NCBI RefSeq assembly: GCF_032854445.1
Contig: NC_088301.1
Coordinates: 22,003,808-22,067,807, forward strand
Direction: 5' to 3'
DNA length: 64,000 nt
Source of the DNA: Liolophura sinensis
Taxonomy: Eukaryota > Mollusca > Polyplacophora > Chitonida > Chitonidae
The notes below the pieces were generated by a model. The model ran no database searches. It was not told where the DNA came from and saw nothing but the letters and a program-made list of their open reading frames with translations. Numbering within the stretch: the stretch's first letter is position 1; the number at the start of each line of letters is the position of its first letter. Below, piece by piece: positions 42,900 to 54,034 of the stretch. The translations under genes and the position numbers were made by a program.

Positions 42900-43765
42900 G
42901 CGCTCCAGATTACGACTATTGATCTATAGCACGTACGCCTACATCACGTGGTCATGACCGTCCCGTTCCTCTCGCGGCCCGCGGCACGAGGACAGTAGTG
43001 TTCGCGCGCGATTCGAGATATCCTCATCCGGAATCCATAAAATGTAGATTTTCTCTGAATTCATAAATTATTTCTTCCTCTTCTTTTTTTCGATTTATAA
43101 AAATATGATTGGTTCAACAACACGATACTTCATCATAGCTTACTACTCCCTAAATAGACACTAACTATGTGAAAATGATTTTGGTTCACGAAATCATATT
43201 TTTATCATGAAGGGAATTCGTCAAAGGAAAAGCCTTAAATTCTGCTTCTGACCCTGCCTTTGTCTTCTGATAACACAAAAAGCATAAATAGCATCGGTCC
43301 AATTTTTACCAGACATGTTCTTCAGTACTTGTACTTAATAGGCAAGTAAGTTTTACGTTCTGCTGCTTTAAAAATTACACCTCACTGCTGCCCTAAAAGT
43401 GGGGTGATTTTATATCTAGTTGCAAGGAGTCCTTTATTATAATCCACAAATTGTAGTAAAGTATAACATACGGCACAGTGTATATATATTTTACTGTTTA
43501 ATACAATAAAGTCTCAAAATTCCACTGACCACAAGTTTCATATTTGCCTGGGTATTTTAAATCCCATAGCGAAAATAGTTCTTTCCCTATAACTCGTTTC
43601 TTGTCTGAAGATTTAGCTGTGTTTTTTATACTTGTTTATTTCTACCTGAGCCTATGAGTTGTCCATTTTTACTATCCTTCTTCATTGCCTACTTCAAGAT
43701 AGCCAACCTTCAATACTGTGTAACCAAAATGTATTATTGTTGTTTCTAAAATTTGCTGGGAAAAC
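42900..43765. other. Intergenic, no gene seen
   Basis: A short GC-rich patch (42950-43015) with CG-rich words, then AT-rich sequence without long open frames. Confidence 0.4.
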
Positions 43766-43769
43766 AAAC

Positions 43770-43995
43770 AATACAACTGACAGTGTAACTTACAGCCCGT
43801 GTAACAACACAGTTGACTAGTGTAACTTACAGCCCGTGCCACAACACAGTTGACTAGTGTAACTTACAGCCCGTGTAACAACACAGTTCACTAGTGTAAC
43901 TTACAGACCGTGTAACAACACAGTTGACAAGTGTAATTTACAGCCCGTGTAACAACACAGCTAACCAGTGTAACTTACAGCCTGTGTAACAAGTG
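43770..43995. repeat. 37-bp minisatellite
   Basis: Six units of AGTGTAACTTACAGCCCGTG + TAACAACACAGTTGACT; AGTTGACTAG recurs exactly 37 bases apart (43811, 43848). Confidence 0.9.
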
Positions 43996-44300
43996 AAACA
44001 TGGATTCCTACCCAAGCTACGAAACATAGCCAGGCCTTTCGCTGAAAAGTCAGTGAAACTATGCCCTTCAAGACTGTGCTGCTCCAGCAGTTCTTTGCCC
44101 CCCTGATGGCATAACCAGGGCAATCCAACAGTCAAATGCCACCATGAGCAAGGTCCTGAGAGAGTCTTACCGAAGTCTATGCCCGCCACAGTTTATGTCC
44201 TAAGAGGAGCCCAGTCAAGTCTCCACCTATAGCCCATAGGACTGTACCGATTTAAGCTGATAGTTACTCGGACTCCTCAGAGGTTATCCAGCCAAGTACT

Positions 44301-46050
44301 TTGGCGCATGTAATTACAGCGTCAGCATTTACAGATGAACACCATAATAGCGAATCCAGTCAAACTTCTGATGACCTCTCGACTCCATCCAGATACAAGG
44401 TGGGCTCAACAAGAGTCAAGAAAGACTTCACAGTAAACACCGTAGATTGTGCTACCCAGAACGACACGGTTGATGTAGAGTCGGCTCCACATCATTGGAC
44501 AGTGAGTGTTGTGAAACACACGATAACGTCTAAAACGTAATTTCACTAAACAGCAACATCGCACGTTTTGGAGGCAAAAGAACTAGCTATCCAAGCCACC
44601 CACGATACAACGTCAGTGGCGGTTCAGTTCGCTCACGAAATGGTCAGCGCAATAACACAAGATGGCCGATCAGTACGGTCTGTTGTGGAGCAGGTCAAAA
44701 TGGACGTGGTCAGTTCTGTAACTCAAGCTGATGTAGTAACAAAAAATAGTGGCACCCAGGTTGTCCATGACACCATGAACCAATGCACCCAGTATAAGCT
44801 TGTCTCCGTGATCAGATCCACCCAAACCGTGGAGGGGTTGGTGGGGAGGGGGGTGTTCAAGTGTCAAAAGTTATGTCGAAAGTGATCTCATCACGTACAA
44901 TTTCGACTGGGAAGAAGCCATTGACTGTAGTAAACTTTGCGAGTTTTCTCAAAGACTGAGCTAAAATTGTGAAATCTTGCAACAACATGTTTATAGTTTT
45001 ACATTTCTCCAGAATCAGCTTCTACACCAGGTACAGCACAGCGCAAGAGGATTTGCTTCATACAATCATCAACATTCAAGAGTTGTAGAGGTTATGAAGA
45101 ATTCATCTTCGCAATCTTTTACCTCCGTGAACAATGAAAAAAAAAAAGATAAATAACTCATACTACAGCCACATGGTTTCATCCGACGACGCCATACCCG
45201 TGGAAGATATTTTGAGGCACAACACACACCGGAAGCTGATATTGACGATGGATGGGTGGATGCGCGGCTAACGGTCCCCACCCCCCACCCTCTCAGCATA
45301 CAGGCAGGCAAGTCAGGAGAGGTGTGGGAACCCTATCACAACTGCCCCATATCAATTGTCAACAGGGGAAGGTGGAGCAGTTGGTGGTTTTACTGTGGAA
45401 TGTTTCCCGCCAGGATTATGTCAAGATGCCCAAGGCTACCAGGTTCCCGACGTGGACGTTCCTGTCATATTGAATGATGACATTGAGGTGCAGCTCCGAG
45501 ATGACGGCTCAGAGTGGGTACTAGGAGCCAGCTCAATTGGTACGGTAGAGGCGGCGTTTTATTAATCCCCTGAATGACCGGTCGTAGAGGTGGGTGTAAA
45601 GAAATACTTATGGGAAAACCGTGACGCAGTCATCACAGAGGGGACGGTGATGGAGTTTCTGCAGAAAATAGGTGCGTTTAATAAATTCTATGGGTTTATG
45701 GGCATCGGCGAAGAGAGCCAGGCCATTTTTTGTTCCTGTCAGACATTTGGGGTCTTGGCATCTAGTTGCTGGATATCGCCACAGTATCAGGAGTGCCAGG
45801 ACTTGAGCATGTGGCGGCGGTAGCTCTTGCTGAGAATCCGGACCAGAGGGTCTGCCTTGATGACATGATAAAAGCCCTGGTTGTGATTTTAGCCAGGCAA
45901 ACTTTGTGTGGGGAATTTAAACATCAAAGTACCCCTGCACATCTGACTCAACAAAGAGGCATGTACTGTAGTCCTGACGTCATGGGAATGTGGGTTTCAG
46001 TGAGTAAATTGGATAATGACTTCATGAGGCGATCCCTCCTGTATGCATGA
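44301..46050 (+). pseudogene. Eroded coding-like region with TQ-type repeats
   Basis: Successive plus-strand frames with protein-like content and little intron signal. 44301-44540 and 44568-44885 have loosely repeated TQ words (VDCATQNDTVDV, VSAITQDGRSV, VSSVTQADVVTKNSGTQVV, MNQCTQYKLV, RSTQTV). 45180-45565 reads DIDDGWVDARLTVPTPHP, then after a shift at a G4 run GGAVGGFTVECFPPGLCQDA and VPVILNDDIEVQLRDDGSEW. 45590-46047 has VKKYLWENRDAVITEGTVME and LAENPDQRVCLDDMIKALVV. I recognise no family. Frame changes and stops suggest a dead intronless gene or a gene read through assembly indels. Confidence 0.35.
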
Positions 46051-47970
46051 CACATTGTGAAGCGATATAAGTCCATTTATGGCAAACATTTTTGGACGGA
46101 TATTTCGATGGGAAGTAAGATTTAATTGATGACCTTCCACGAGATACAAGTGACGACATCACGGAATAACCGGTTTATTGGTTGTAGTAAGTAAAGGCAT
46201 ACTATTATAATTTATCAGCATTGTTTAAACCCCATTATAAACTTTGTTTAAAGAAATACATTGCTTGGGATCTTCCTAGAATTTTATTAAATTTAGGGAT
46301 TCCATCACTGCACATGAAAATAAAGAAAAAAGAAAGAACTAAAAGGAAGCCATGCTTTACGTGGCTGTTATCAAGGTTGCAGTTTTCTAAATCAGCGTAT
46401 GAAACCAAAATCCTAATGTTATTTAGATGTCTAACAAATTTCAACTGTTTTCAGTCGACATATACATGCACGTGGAATTTTACCTTTGTGGCTTTAGGCT
46501 GCAGTATTTCTTTTGTATGCAAAAATGCGTATTACGTGTTCCAGTGCTTGACATGGTGTAAAACCTTAAATGCTATAATTGTATTAGTTCAAAATGGGAA
46601 TTTGGTGTAATATAAGCAGTATGCATGCAATATTGGAAGTTATTGTTCGAGATGCCAAGGGCTCCAGACGTATTCTTACAGTTTGTAAAGAAATGACGCA
46701 AATATATTGACATGTAATCAATGTGAAAAAAATAACTGTACCTTTACCTCGTAACGGTGTAATACCGGTGCGTGGAACTCTTCTGTGTGTGAGGTTTGAT
46801 AAGTTTGTGAGACAGGAATTCAGTGGGATGCGCTCGTGGGATGTTGGCAGGAAATGATTGATTTTGTGGATAAGCGTTTCCTTCAGTTAACCACAGTGTG
46901 AGTACACCCATACTCTTTAACAGTAAGACAGACTGTCGTTGCATTTTATAATGTAATGATTTTTACCTCCTGGAGATGTGACACTAAATAAACTAGATCG
47001 GAGTTCATTCCACGTGCTTCGGTCAACTGACCTCTATAAGTAGACTGAACTCATCAATCACGCCGAACTTTGTGAACATTTAATGTTAACATTGTTTTAA
47101 CTCAAGTTTTAAAGTGTTTATTGAATGCTGCTATACCTTCAAATGGATAAAAGTGTCTAATTCACAGAGATTCATTTCACGCCAATTTGTAATGCTTTGT
47201 TCGCTACAAAATATTATCTGCCGTGCATATCAGCCATTAAGGCGTAGTAATTCCTCTCTGTGCATAAGTTGTAGATAAGTTGAAAACGAATATTGATAAA
47301 AGTAGTCAGTTTTCACAACAGAGGTTGTGTTTTAGTTTTAAAGTTTCCGTCAGGATTACGACAGTTTATTATTCAATGTAACAGTAAACGCTAAGCATGT
47401 TTTACTTTCATTTTCTTGTGGCCTTTTAACGTTCACACAATACATAAGGTACGCCACACATGGGTGGACTGTTGTTTGCTTGTTCTGTCATCTAAAGTAT
47501 AATAAATGATGGAATGTTTACATTGGACTTGTGGTGCTCATGTATTAACGGTTGCCTGACTGTTTTTATCTCCGAGGAGAGTGAGAGCAGCATAATAGTT
47601 ACAGGCTATCACAATGCAAACAGTGATGTCATCTATGTAAAGCATGGAAAGTATATCTCTTCCACTTAATGGTATAACTGTGTTAAATTATGTAATGAGA
47701 AAGTCATTGCTGTGTGACCATGCTGCATAAAACATGAAAGGTGAAAACATGAAAAACACAAAAAAAATTAAGAAAAAATTGTTGTAAAAATATATGAAGC
47801 AAAATAAGTTGGAAAAAAAAACAGGTGAAACAACATGAAAACTTGACTTTAAATTTGGTATTTATGTAGTGCCGCTATGTGTTTTACATTTGTTATACAA
47901 ACATTTCTTTTAAATATTTATATTTCTATGAATATTAAGCAAGAGAGGTATCCTTTTATGCTACAGTCAG
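46051..47970. other. Intergenic, no gene seen
   Basis: AT-rich sequence with a few short random frames (for example 46221-46610, Lys/Phe-rich, no domain). No repeat recognised. Confidence 0.4.
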
Positions 47971-47974
47971 TGAT

Positions 47975-48205
47975 AATGCATTGGTCAGGTTTTATGTGTG
48001 GATGAAACCTATTAGAACTCGGCAGAAACCTCATCCGTGCCTCGTTTGGTCAGATTTATCTGTAATGAAATCTATTAGAACTCGGTGGAAACTTCGTGTA
48101 CACCTCGTTTGGTCAGTTTTTATTATTGAAAGAAACCTATTAGTACTCGGCGGAAACCTTCTCTACGCCTCGTTTGGTCCGGTTTATGTGTGGAGGAAAC
48201 CTGAC
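47975..48205. repeat. 63-bp minisatellite
   Basis: About four units around CTATTAGAACTCGG, GAAACCTC and GCCTCGTTTGGTCAG, spaced 62-63 bases, producing a spurious 80-codon frame. Confidence 0.8.
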
Positions 48206-48444
48206 AAGCCTCACAAAGTGTGAAATCAGTCGTTCAAAGTTGAGTGTTTGTCACAGCCTACCACGCCGCCATGTCTGAATTACCTCGTTAGCAGCATTTC
48301 CGACAGGTGCTGTGTCAAGGTGATCCAAACGTACACGTAAACTTACCATGCCGAATGTTTCCGAAGACGGCTGAGGCAATTCAAACTCGATGGCGCGGTA
48401 ATATGTGAACGCTACCATCGCCCTAGTGAATAGTTTTAGTCAAA

Positions 48445-48609
48445 ATGGAGAATTCCAAACAGAATACATCAGGAACCGTGCGTTTGGAATCTGTCAGCCC
48501 GATGCTGTGTCGAAAGACACCTTGTTTTCTGAAACGATTGAAACGTGACGTAATTCTTGTCAAAGAACTACAAATTCTGCTGGTCGAAGTGGAGGTGTGT
48601 CTTCATTAA
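48445..48609 (+). CDS. Small open frame or first coding exon
   Basis: ATG in a strong context (CAAAATGG) opens MENSKQNTSGTVRLESVSPM, then KTPCFLKRLKRDVILVKELQ. A stop follows at 48607-48609 (54 residues). A GAG|GTGTGT donor occurs just before it, so it may instead be exon 1. No homologue recognised. Composition is coding-like. Confidence 0.35.
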   Translation: MENSKQNTSGTVRLESVSPMLCRKTPCFLKRLKRDVILVKELQILLVEVEVCLH

Positions 48610-48939
48610 TATGCACATAACTTACACAGATACAGGTTGTCGGCAACCAAGCCACACATTTCTAACGAAAAAAAAAACTACTCAGGCAAATTTCTGGCGT
48701 TTCCTATCAACCAAAAATCGACCATGAATAATCACCACACTTAAAACCCAATCTCTGTCTATGAACTTGATAAAATTTGGCCCGTATTCACCCTACCGCT
48801 TAGTTCATGCGCAGTAACGTACATAGTACGACTTCCGATGTTACCATCGTTTTCATTGGTCATTTTGGATTATGTTAATTTGTCGTCTGTATCAGATTCG
48901 TGAGCTCTTTCAACAGAGACAACCTGTGTATGTACGTGT

Positions 48940-49500
48940 ATGTATACTTGGGGTTTTATTTTGTTAAAATTTTTCAGTAATATGACGAAGAAGAGTCACT
49001 AGATGTGTGTACATCTATACATTGTCGTCTTTTGGCAGAGCGAGTTCTTTCTTTCTAAGTGCTGCCGCCAATGAGGTACATCATGCCAAACACACTAGAC
49101 ATGGCATCCCACACAGGTATATTATGCTGACACCAGGCCGACCAGTCAGTTACCTTGCTCTACACTCGCAGTGCTGACCGCAGGCAGCAACAAGTACTAT
49201 TTTTAAATTTCTCTCCGGCCGTATGTGGGAAGGTCTTTCAGCAACCTGCGGATGGTCGTGGGTTTTCCCCGGGCTCTGCCCGGTCTCCTCTCACCGTAAC
49301 GCTGGCCGCCGTCGTATAAGTGAAATATTCTTGAGTAGGGCGTAAAACACCAATCAAATAAATAAAAAAAAATACATTTTTAAAGTATTATATGACCTGA
49401 CCCGGGTTGAATCCCAGGTGCAGAGGTAGTATATGGGGAGTATCAGATTCCCTGTACAAGGGTGGAATTGAACTCAGGACTCATTAATACACCCAAGCAT
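48940..49500 (+). mobile_element. Family B repeat interrupted by a family A SINE
   Basis: Family B blocks at 48945-49206 (TTGGGGTTTTATTTTGTT, CCGCCAATGAGG, GGCAGCAACAAGTACTA) resume at 49373 with TTTTTAAAGTATTATATGACC and GACCCGGGTTGAATCCCAGG. ATTTTTAAA on both sides is the duplication made by the inserted SINE. Confidence 0.75.
49207..49372 (+). mobile_element. SINE family A copy nested in family B
   Basis: 5'-truncated copy from TTCTCTCCGGCCGTATGTGGG through GGTCGTGGGTTTTCCCC to CAATCAAATAAATAAAAAAAA. A young-looking copy with a clean A-rich tail. Confidence 0.85.
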
Positions 49501-49608
49501 CAGACCCGATGCACCCGCCCTTGAAACACCAATGTCACAGACAGTAAACAAATTTCACAAACATTTCATATTTAAAGTTTAATCAGATCGTTCAATGAGA
49601 TCTGTTAT

Positions 49609-49614
49609 TTTATT
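49609..49614 (-). terminator. Poly(A) signal of the small secreted-protein gene
   Basis: AATAAA on the minus strand about 140 bases after the stop codon at 49754-49756. Confidence 0.45.
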
Positions 49615-49753
49615 TTTCTTCCAAGTTCATTCATTACACTTTGACGAAAATGTGTGTGATTGAGGTACACCCAAATTAATGCAGATTTGACAGTGGGTTT
49701 AATCTGTACTCGTGAACCCCTGATGAAATGTCATGGAAATACGACTGATACAT

Positions 49754-49955
49754 TCACAGAGGATGTATGGGGTCGGCCGATTCATAACAGCAACAATAGT
49801 TGGGGCCACAGGATGAAATGCCACAGGCGTCGGAACTGATGAAGCGTTGGATGCTGAGACCCTGAGTGATCGCATCGGGCTGATATCCAGGCACAGGATT
49901 TGCTTCTAGTAGCCTCGGTTCTTTGTACACGTACAGAGAATTATCGCAACTTAGT
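49754..49955 (-). CDS. Exon 3 of small secreted protein, with stop
   Basis: Acceptor TTTTGCTTCAG, phase 2 in, agreeing with exon 2. Encodes LSCDNSLYVYKEPRLLEANP, PDAITQGLSIQRFISSDACG, then SSCGPNYCCCYES, and ends HPL with TGA at 49754-49756. Confidence 0.7.
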
Positions 49956-52900
49956 CTGAAGCAAAAGAATGCACAAAAATGCATATACGAGAGACGACGT
50001 ACACTCTAAAAACTAATCTGTTAAATTGACAGAATATTATATTTTCTCAGTGATGGCAGATTATGCTATTGCTGCAGACTTAACTGTTATGCTGTGGACG
50101 ACAGTATTGTTATTTTTATATTGTATATTTATATTATTATGTTATTATTGTTGTTCAGAATATTTACCTGACATAATAATAGCTTACATAAACATAACCT
50201 AGTCTAGTCTATCTGAAACAATATGATATTATGTTGCTTTTAACAGATTCATTTATAGAATGTAGCATTAAACGAGAGTAAACAAATTTCGTGTTTCGAG
50301 CCTCCGCAGTGAAAACACAAAACGATATTTTTTACTCCACTCAGTTCGGTTGGGCGCGCTAGCGCAGCGTAATGACCCAAGAGTCTCTCACCAATGCGGT
50401 CGCTGTGAGTTCAAGTCCAGCTCATGCTGGCTTCCTCTCCGGCCGTACGTGGGAAGGTCTTGCAGCACCCTGGGATGGTCGTGGGTTTCGCCCAGGCTCT
50501 GCCCGGTTTCCTCCCACCATAATGCTGGCCGCCCTCGAATAAGTGAAATATTCTTGAGTACGGCGGGTAAAACAACCAATCAAATAAATAAATAAATAAA
50601 TAAATAAATGTTCGTGTCAGGGTAGTCTAACGCTAGTTTCACATCAGATCGATGTGGAAGAGTTTATATTTTAGGTCGAAGGCGAAGGTTTTTCGTCCAA
50701 CCGAACGTTCTTAGGGGCGTGACCTAATTCTCGACGAAACCATAAATGTGTTTTACAGAGGGTGTTAAAATGCGATGCTAAATATTACGGACGTGCTTCA
50801 CGACTAGGATAGAATAATAAAAAGAATACGTTTGTTTCTCGAAAACAATTCCGACTATAAAATATAGCACTATAAAATAACACATCTGCAGGCTGCTTTC
50901 ATATTGCAGCTAAGACGCTATTATCAGAATAGGCTTCGGTGAGAAAGCAGGGTGTCAAACAGCGACCACACTGACAGTGAGCCGGGAAGGTCGCTCGTTG
51001 CTGGAAGCGAGAGTTCGGGGAGATCTCCCAAACTCTGTCTGACGAGCTAAAGGAGCTGGAAACCTCTGGCATCAGCAAAACGCTACCAAAATGGGGAGCT
51101 CAACTGTTTACACGTAATTAAAGTTTGAATTACGTACGAAAAAAAATAATTTAACACAAAATTAGGTTGACAATAGTTTTGATACTGAATTTTATTTGGT
51201 TACTTGTGTAAATGCTTTGCGGTCGTGTTGTATTCTGTGTCAAATTCATAAACACTGGGTAACGAATGTTTAAATAATGGAACACTTCAGTTCACAATTT
51301 TCAATTCAATATTAATTTCTCAAAATATGTTGATAAATAACAAAACAATAACAACATTATAGATATGCGTTTATGCTTATTATAAGTAAGCAAATAAATA
51401 TATTATAATTTATATGTTGAAGGTATCATGAAGATAAATATGATTTGCGTTTATTGTATTGTATTGTAATATCCCGTTAGTCTGATAGAATCTTCATGAT
51501 GAATTAATAGAATATGTGTGTTATATTTAACAGAATAATCTGTTGCAATAGCAGAATCCATTCTAGCATCATTAAGACAACGGACTTTCTGTTAAACTTA
51601 ACAGATTAATTTCTTGTAAAAAGATTACAGATTGAGTCTCAGATCTGTAATATCTAGTTTCTAATTGTCTAGTTACCTTGTAAAAGCGCAAGCAGAAATG
51701 GTAAGTAAGTAAAAAAGTGCTAGCTAAGAATTGCTTTTAATCACACAAGCTTAATTGGCGTTTCGCTGGAATGTCAGTGCCAGAGCTGGTGTAGGTTTGC
51801 TATTTATTTATTTGATAGTAGGTTTACGTCGTACTGAAGAATATTTCTCTTATACGACGGCAGTCAGCAATATCGTGAGGGGAAATTGGACAGAGTTTGG
51901 AGGAAACCACGATAATCCACAGGTTGATGGGCAAACCGTTCCACCTACCACCGAAATGGAAGCCAGTATGAGCCTGGGCTTGAACTCACAGCGATCGCAT
52001 TGAAGAAGGCCTCCTGGGTCATTGTGTTGTACTTGCATACTAATCGCGAGGCTACGGAGGACCTGTTAGTTTGATAACAGCGTACATTAGGCGATTTAAA
52101 GTGTCTTCTTGTCTTTATACGTTACTGATTTCTTTGAAGGGGGTTTTACGCCGTTTTGACCGTACAACGGCAATCATGCCCATGGTTGCTAAATCAACAT
52201 TATTCACTAGGCATCTCCTCTATATGTTTTGTACCAGAAGGAAAAACAAAATCGGAGCATGGGATTTTACCACATATATTTATCAAACTCTTGCGGAAAG
52301 CTATTAAGCCTTAATGAATGCAGATATTACAACTTACCTGACATTATCGCACACTTCTTCGCAAGTAATGCTAACGGATTTACAGTCATGACGAACGGCC
52401 CACACTTTCACGTGGTCATCAGGCGCCAGGGGCGGTGCACGTGGACTGAGCCATGGTGTCCATGAAGTTGTACACCAGCACGTGATGCTCCCACTCGGTC
52501 ACACACATCACCAGACCTGGAGGAAAATACAAAAGACGTTTTGAGATAACCCAGAGTGTTTAGTCTGCTCTATGGAATGTCACGTACTAGTCACGGCGGT
52601 TCATCTCGGTTTCATGAACCTGTCACACATCAGATTCACAGGCGGTTCAGTCTGCTCTATGGCCTTATCACGGATCAGTGCCATATGCCGTACATTTTGG
52701 CTTCACGGACATGTCACGTAAGAGAATCAAACGGTACCGTTGGCTCCATGGGCCTCTCACATATCAGAGTGACAGGCAGCTCAATCCGTTCCATGAGCTT
52801 AACTCAAAAGATTAATCTATCATACAGACTTACTGTTAATATTCACAGAATAATCACACATCAGCGTCACGTGATTCAGTCAGTTCAAGGACCTGCCATA

Positions 52901-53914
52901 TAATCAGTCACAGGCCGTTCAGTTTGCACCACAGGTCTGTCACAAATCAGAGTCACAGATTGCTCATCGGTCTAACACTCTCTGAACAGTTATACCGATC
53001 GAACGTATTCACTAAACTACAACTCTAACTCTACAAAACGTAAAATACAGATTTTCGTCTGTGAAGGACATCCTCTTATAGAGATACGTGTACATCACAG
53101 ACAATGTAAGCATACAGAGAAAAAAAAATCCGCGTATATACGTGAAAGTAGTAGCAGGAAGAAGGGAAAGAAGTACGAAATTTCTGAAGAAAAGCTGTCG
53201 AGTCAACACACATTTTGGAGTAAGAGTTATGTGTATTGATAGGCTCATGTCAAAGCCACCTCAGTTCGCCAAACATCGGATAATTCAAACTCCCGGATCG
53301 TACAATGCAGTGGAGTCTGCGAGAGCTAGATTCCAACCAGCGAACATGGTCATATATACTCTACCCGGCCGTGGACAGAGGATTTGTACACCCATATTTT
53401 ACCGCTCTCACTGCTTGCAGAGGCTTTGTAATAATATACGATCAGCGATAAGGATTGTTAGTGTTCATATCTGTACATCACATGAAGTGGGAAAGTTCGT
53501 CAGAAACATGCCAAAAGTCAGTGGTTTGCACCGGGCACACAGTTTTCCGCCACTTATGAAGATGACCGCCTTCGTAAAAGTGAAATATTCTTGGATATTA
53601 TCAAACAGATAAATAAACGAACCCATCTCTCAAGAGGGAACGTAACATTACGCCTGTCTAGTCACCACGACGTCGCACACTGACTGTATATATAGTATAC
53701 ACCACCTTGGCACTTGCGACCAGCGTAACTTTTCGATCGCTTAGATACACAGAAGTCTAGATACAAACTTTTATCGGCTAGCAATGTTTAAACATACACG
53801 AACGCAGATACAACTTCGCAATGTTGGACACCAAGCGATTCCCCTCTGCATAAGGGAAAGTCATTTAATCTTACCTGGAAAAAGCAGAGTTGCTATTAAG
53901 CCTGTCCACATCAT
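49754..53914 (-). CDS. Three-exon gene for a small secreted Cys-rich protein (whole gene)
   Basis: Exons 53875-53914, 52338-52516 and 49754-49955 join in phases 1 and 2 and give about 139 residues, if one surplus base in exon 2 is discounted. Signal peptide, then about a dozen Cys, including a CCC triplet near the C-terminus. TATA box at 54028-54034 and AATAAA at 49609-49614 frame it. No family recognised. A secreted peptide, matrix or defence protein are all possible. Introns of 1.4 and 2.4 kb hold SINEs and a minisatellite. Confidence 0.65.
50345..50610 (+). mobile_element. Full-length SINE family A copy
   Basis: Head TCGGTTGGGCGCGCTAGCGCAGC, GAGTTCAAGTCCAGCTCATG, GGCCGTACGTGGGAAGG, CCACCATAATGCTGGCCGCC, tail CAATCAAATAAATAAATAAA. 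50611-51750 is AT-rich intron with no gene. Confidence 0.85.
51778..52065 (-). mobile_element. SINE family A copy, reverse
   Basis: TTGCTATTTATTTATTTGATAG, CGTCGTACTGAAGAATATTTC, GACGGCAGTCAGCAATATCG, CTCACAGCGATCGCATTG, GGCTACGGAGG at the head end. Confidence 0.8.
52338..52516 (-). CDS. Exon 2 of small secreted protein (frameshifted)
   Basis: Acceptor TTTTCCTCCAG|GT, donor AG|GTAAGT. First part LVMCVTEWEHHVLVYNFMDT then QSTCTA. The frame changes at a C4 run (G4 at 52429-52432, plus strand) and continues DDHVKVWAVRHDCKSVSITC and EEVCDN. Length is one base over what phases 1 and 2 require. Confidence 0.65.
52555..52990. repeat. Diverged minisatellite, about 45-bp unit
   Basis: Recurring GGTTCAGTCTGCTCTATGG, GTCACACATCAGA and GTCACAGGC words. 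Units are degenerate and the spurious open frame 52556-52903 comes from them. Confidence 0.65.
53500..53625 (+). mobile_element. Diverged SINE tail
   Basis: CCGGGCACACAGTTTTCCGCC, GACCGCCTTCGTAAAAGTGAAATATTC and ATAAATAAACG follow the family A tail order. Confidence 0.45.
53875..53914 (-). CDS. Exon 1 of small secreted protein
   Basis: MMWTGLIATLLFPG, the start of a signal peptide that continues into exon 2 (LVMCVTEWE). Donor G|GTAAGA, phase 1. The two adjacent ATGs are the first after the predicted transcription start. Confidence 0.65.
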
Positions 53915-54027
53915 CTTGGAGAGACAAAAGAGCTTATGCTGACTGCTACTGTGCCTATGTTAAAGCGGGATTGAAAACTCCTAGGTCACTCCACGGAGTA
54001 AGTGCTTCACTGTTTAGTCTACTTGGT

Positions 54028-54034
54028 ATTTATA
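54028..54034 (-). promoter_or_regulatory. TATA box of the small secreted-protein gene
   Basis: TATAAAT on the minus strand in TTCTATAAATACC, 114 bases upstream of the ATG, predicting a start of transcription near 54000. Confidence 0.5.
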
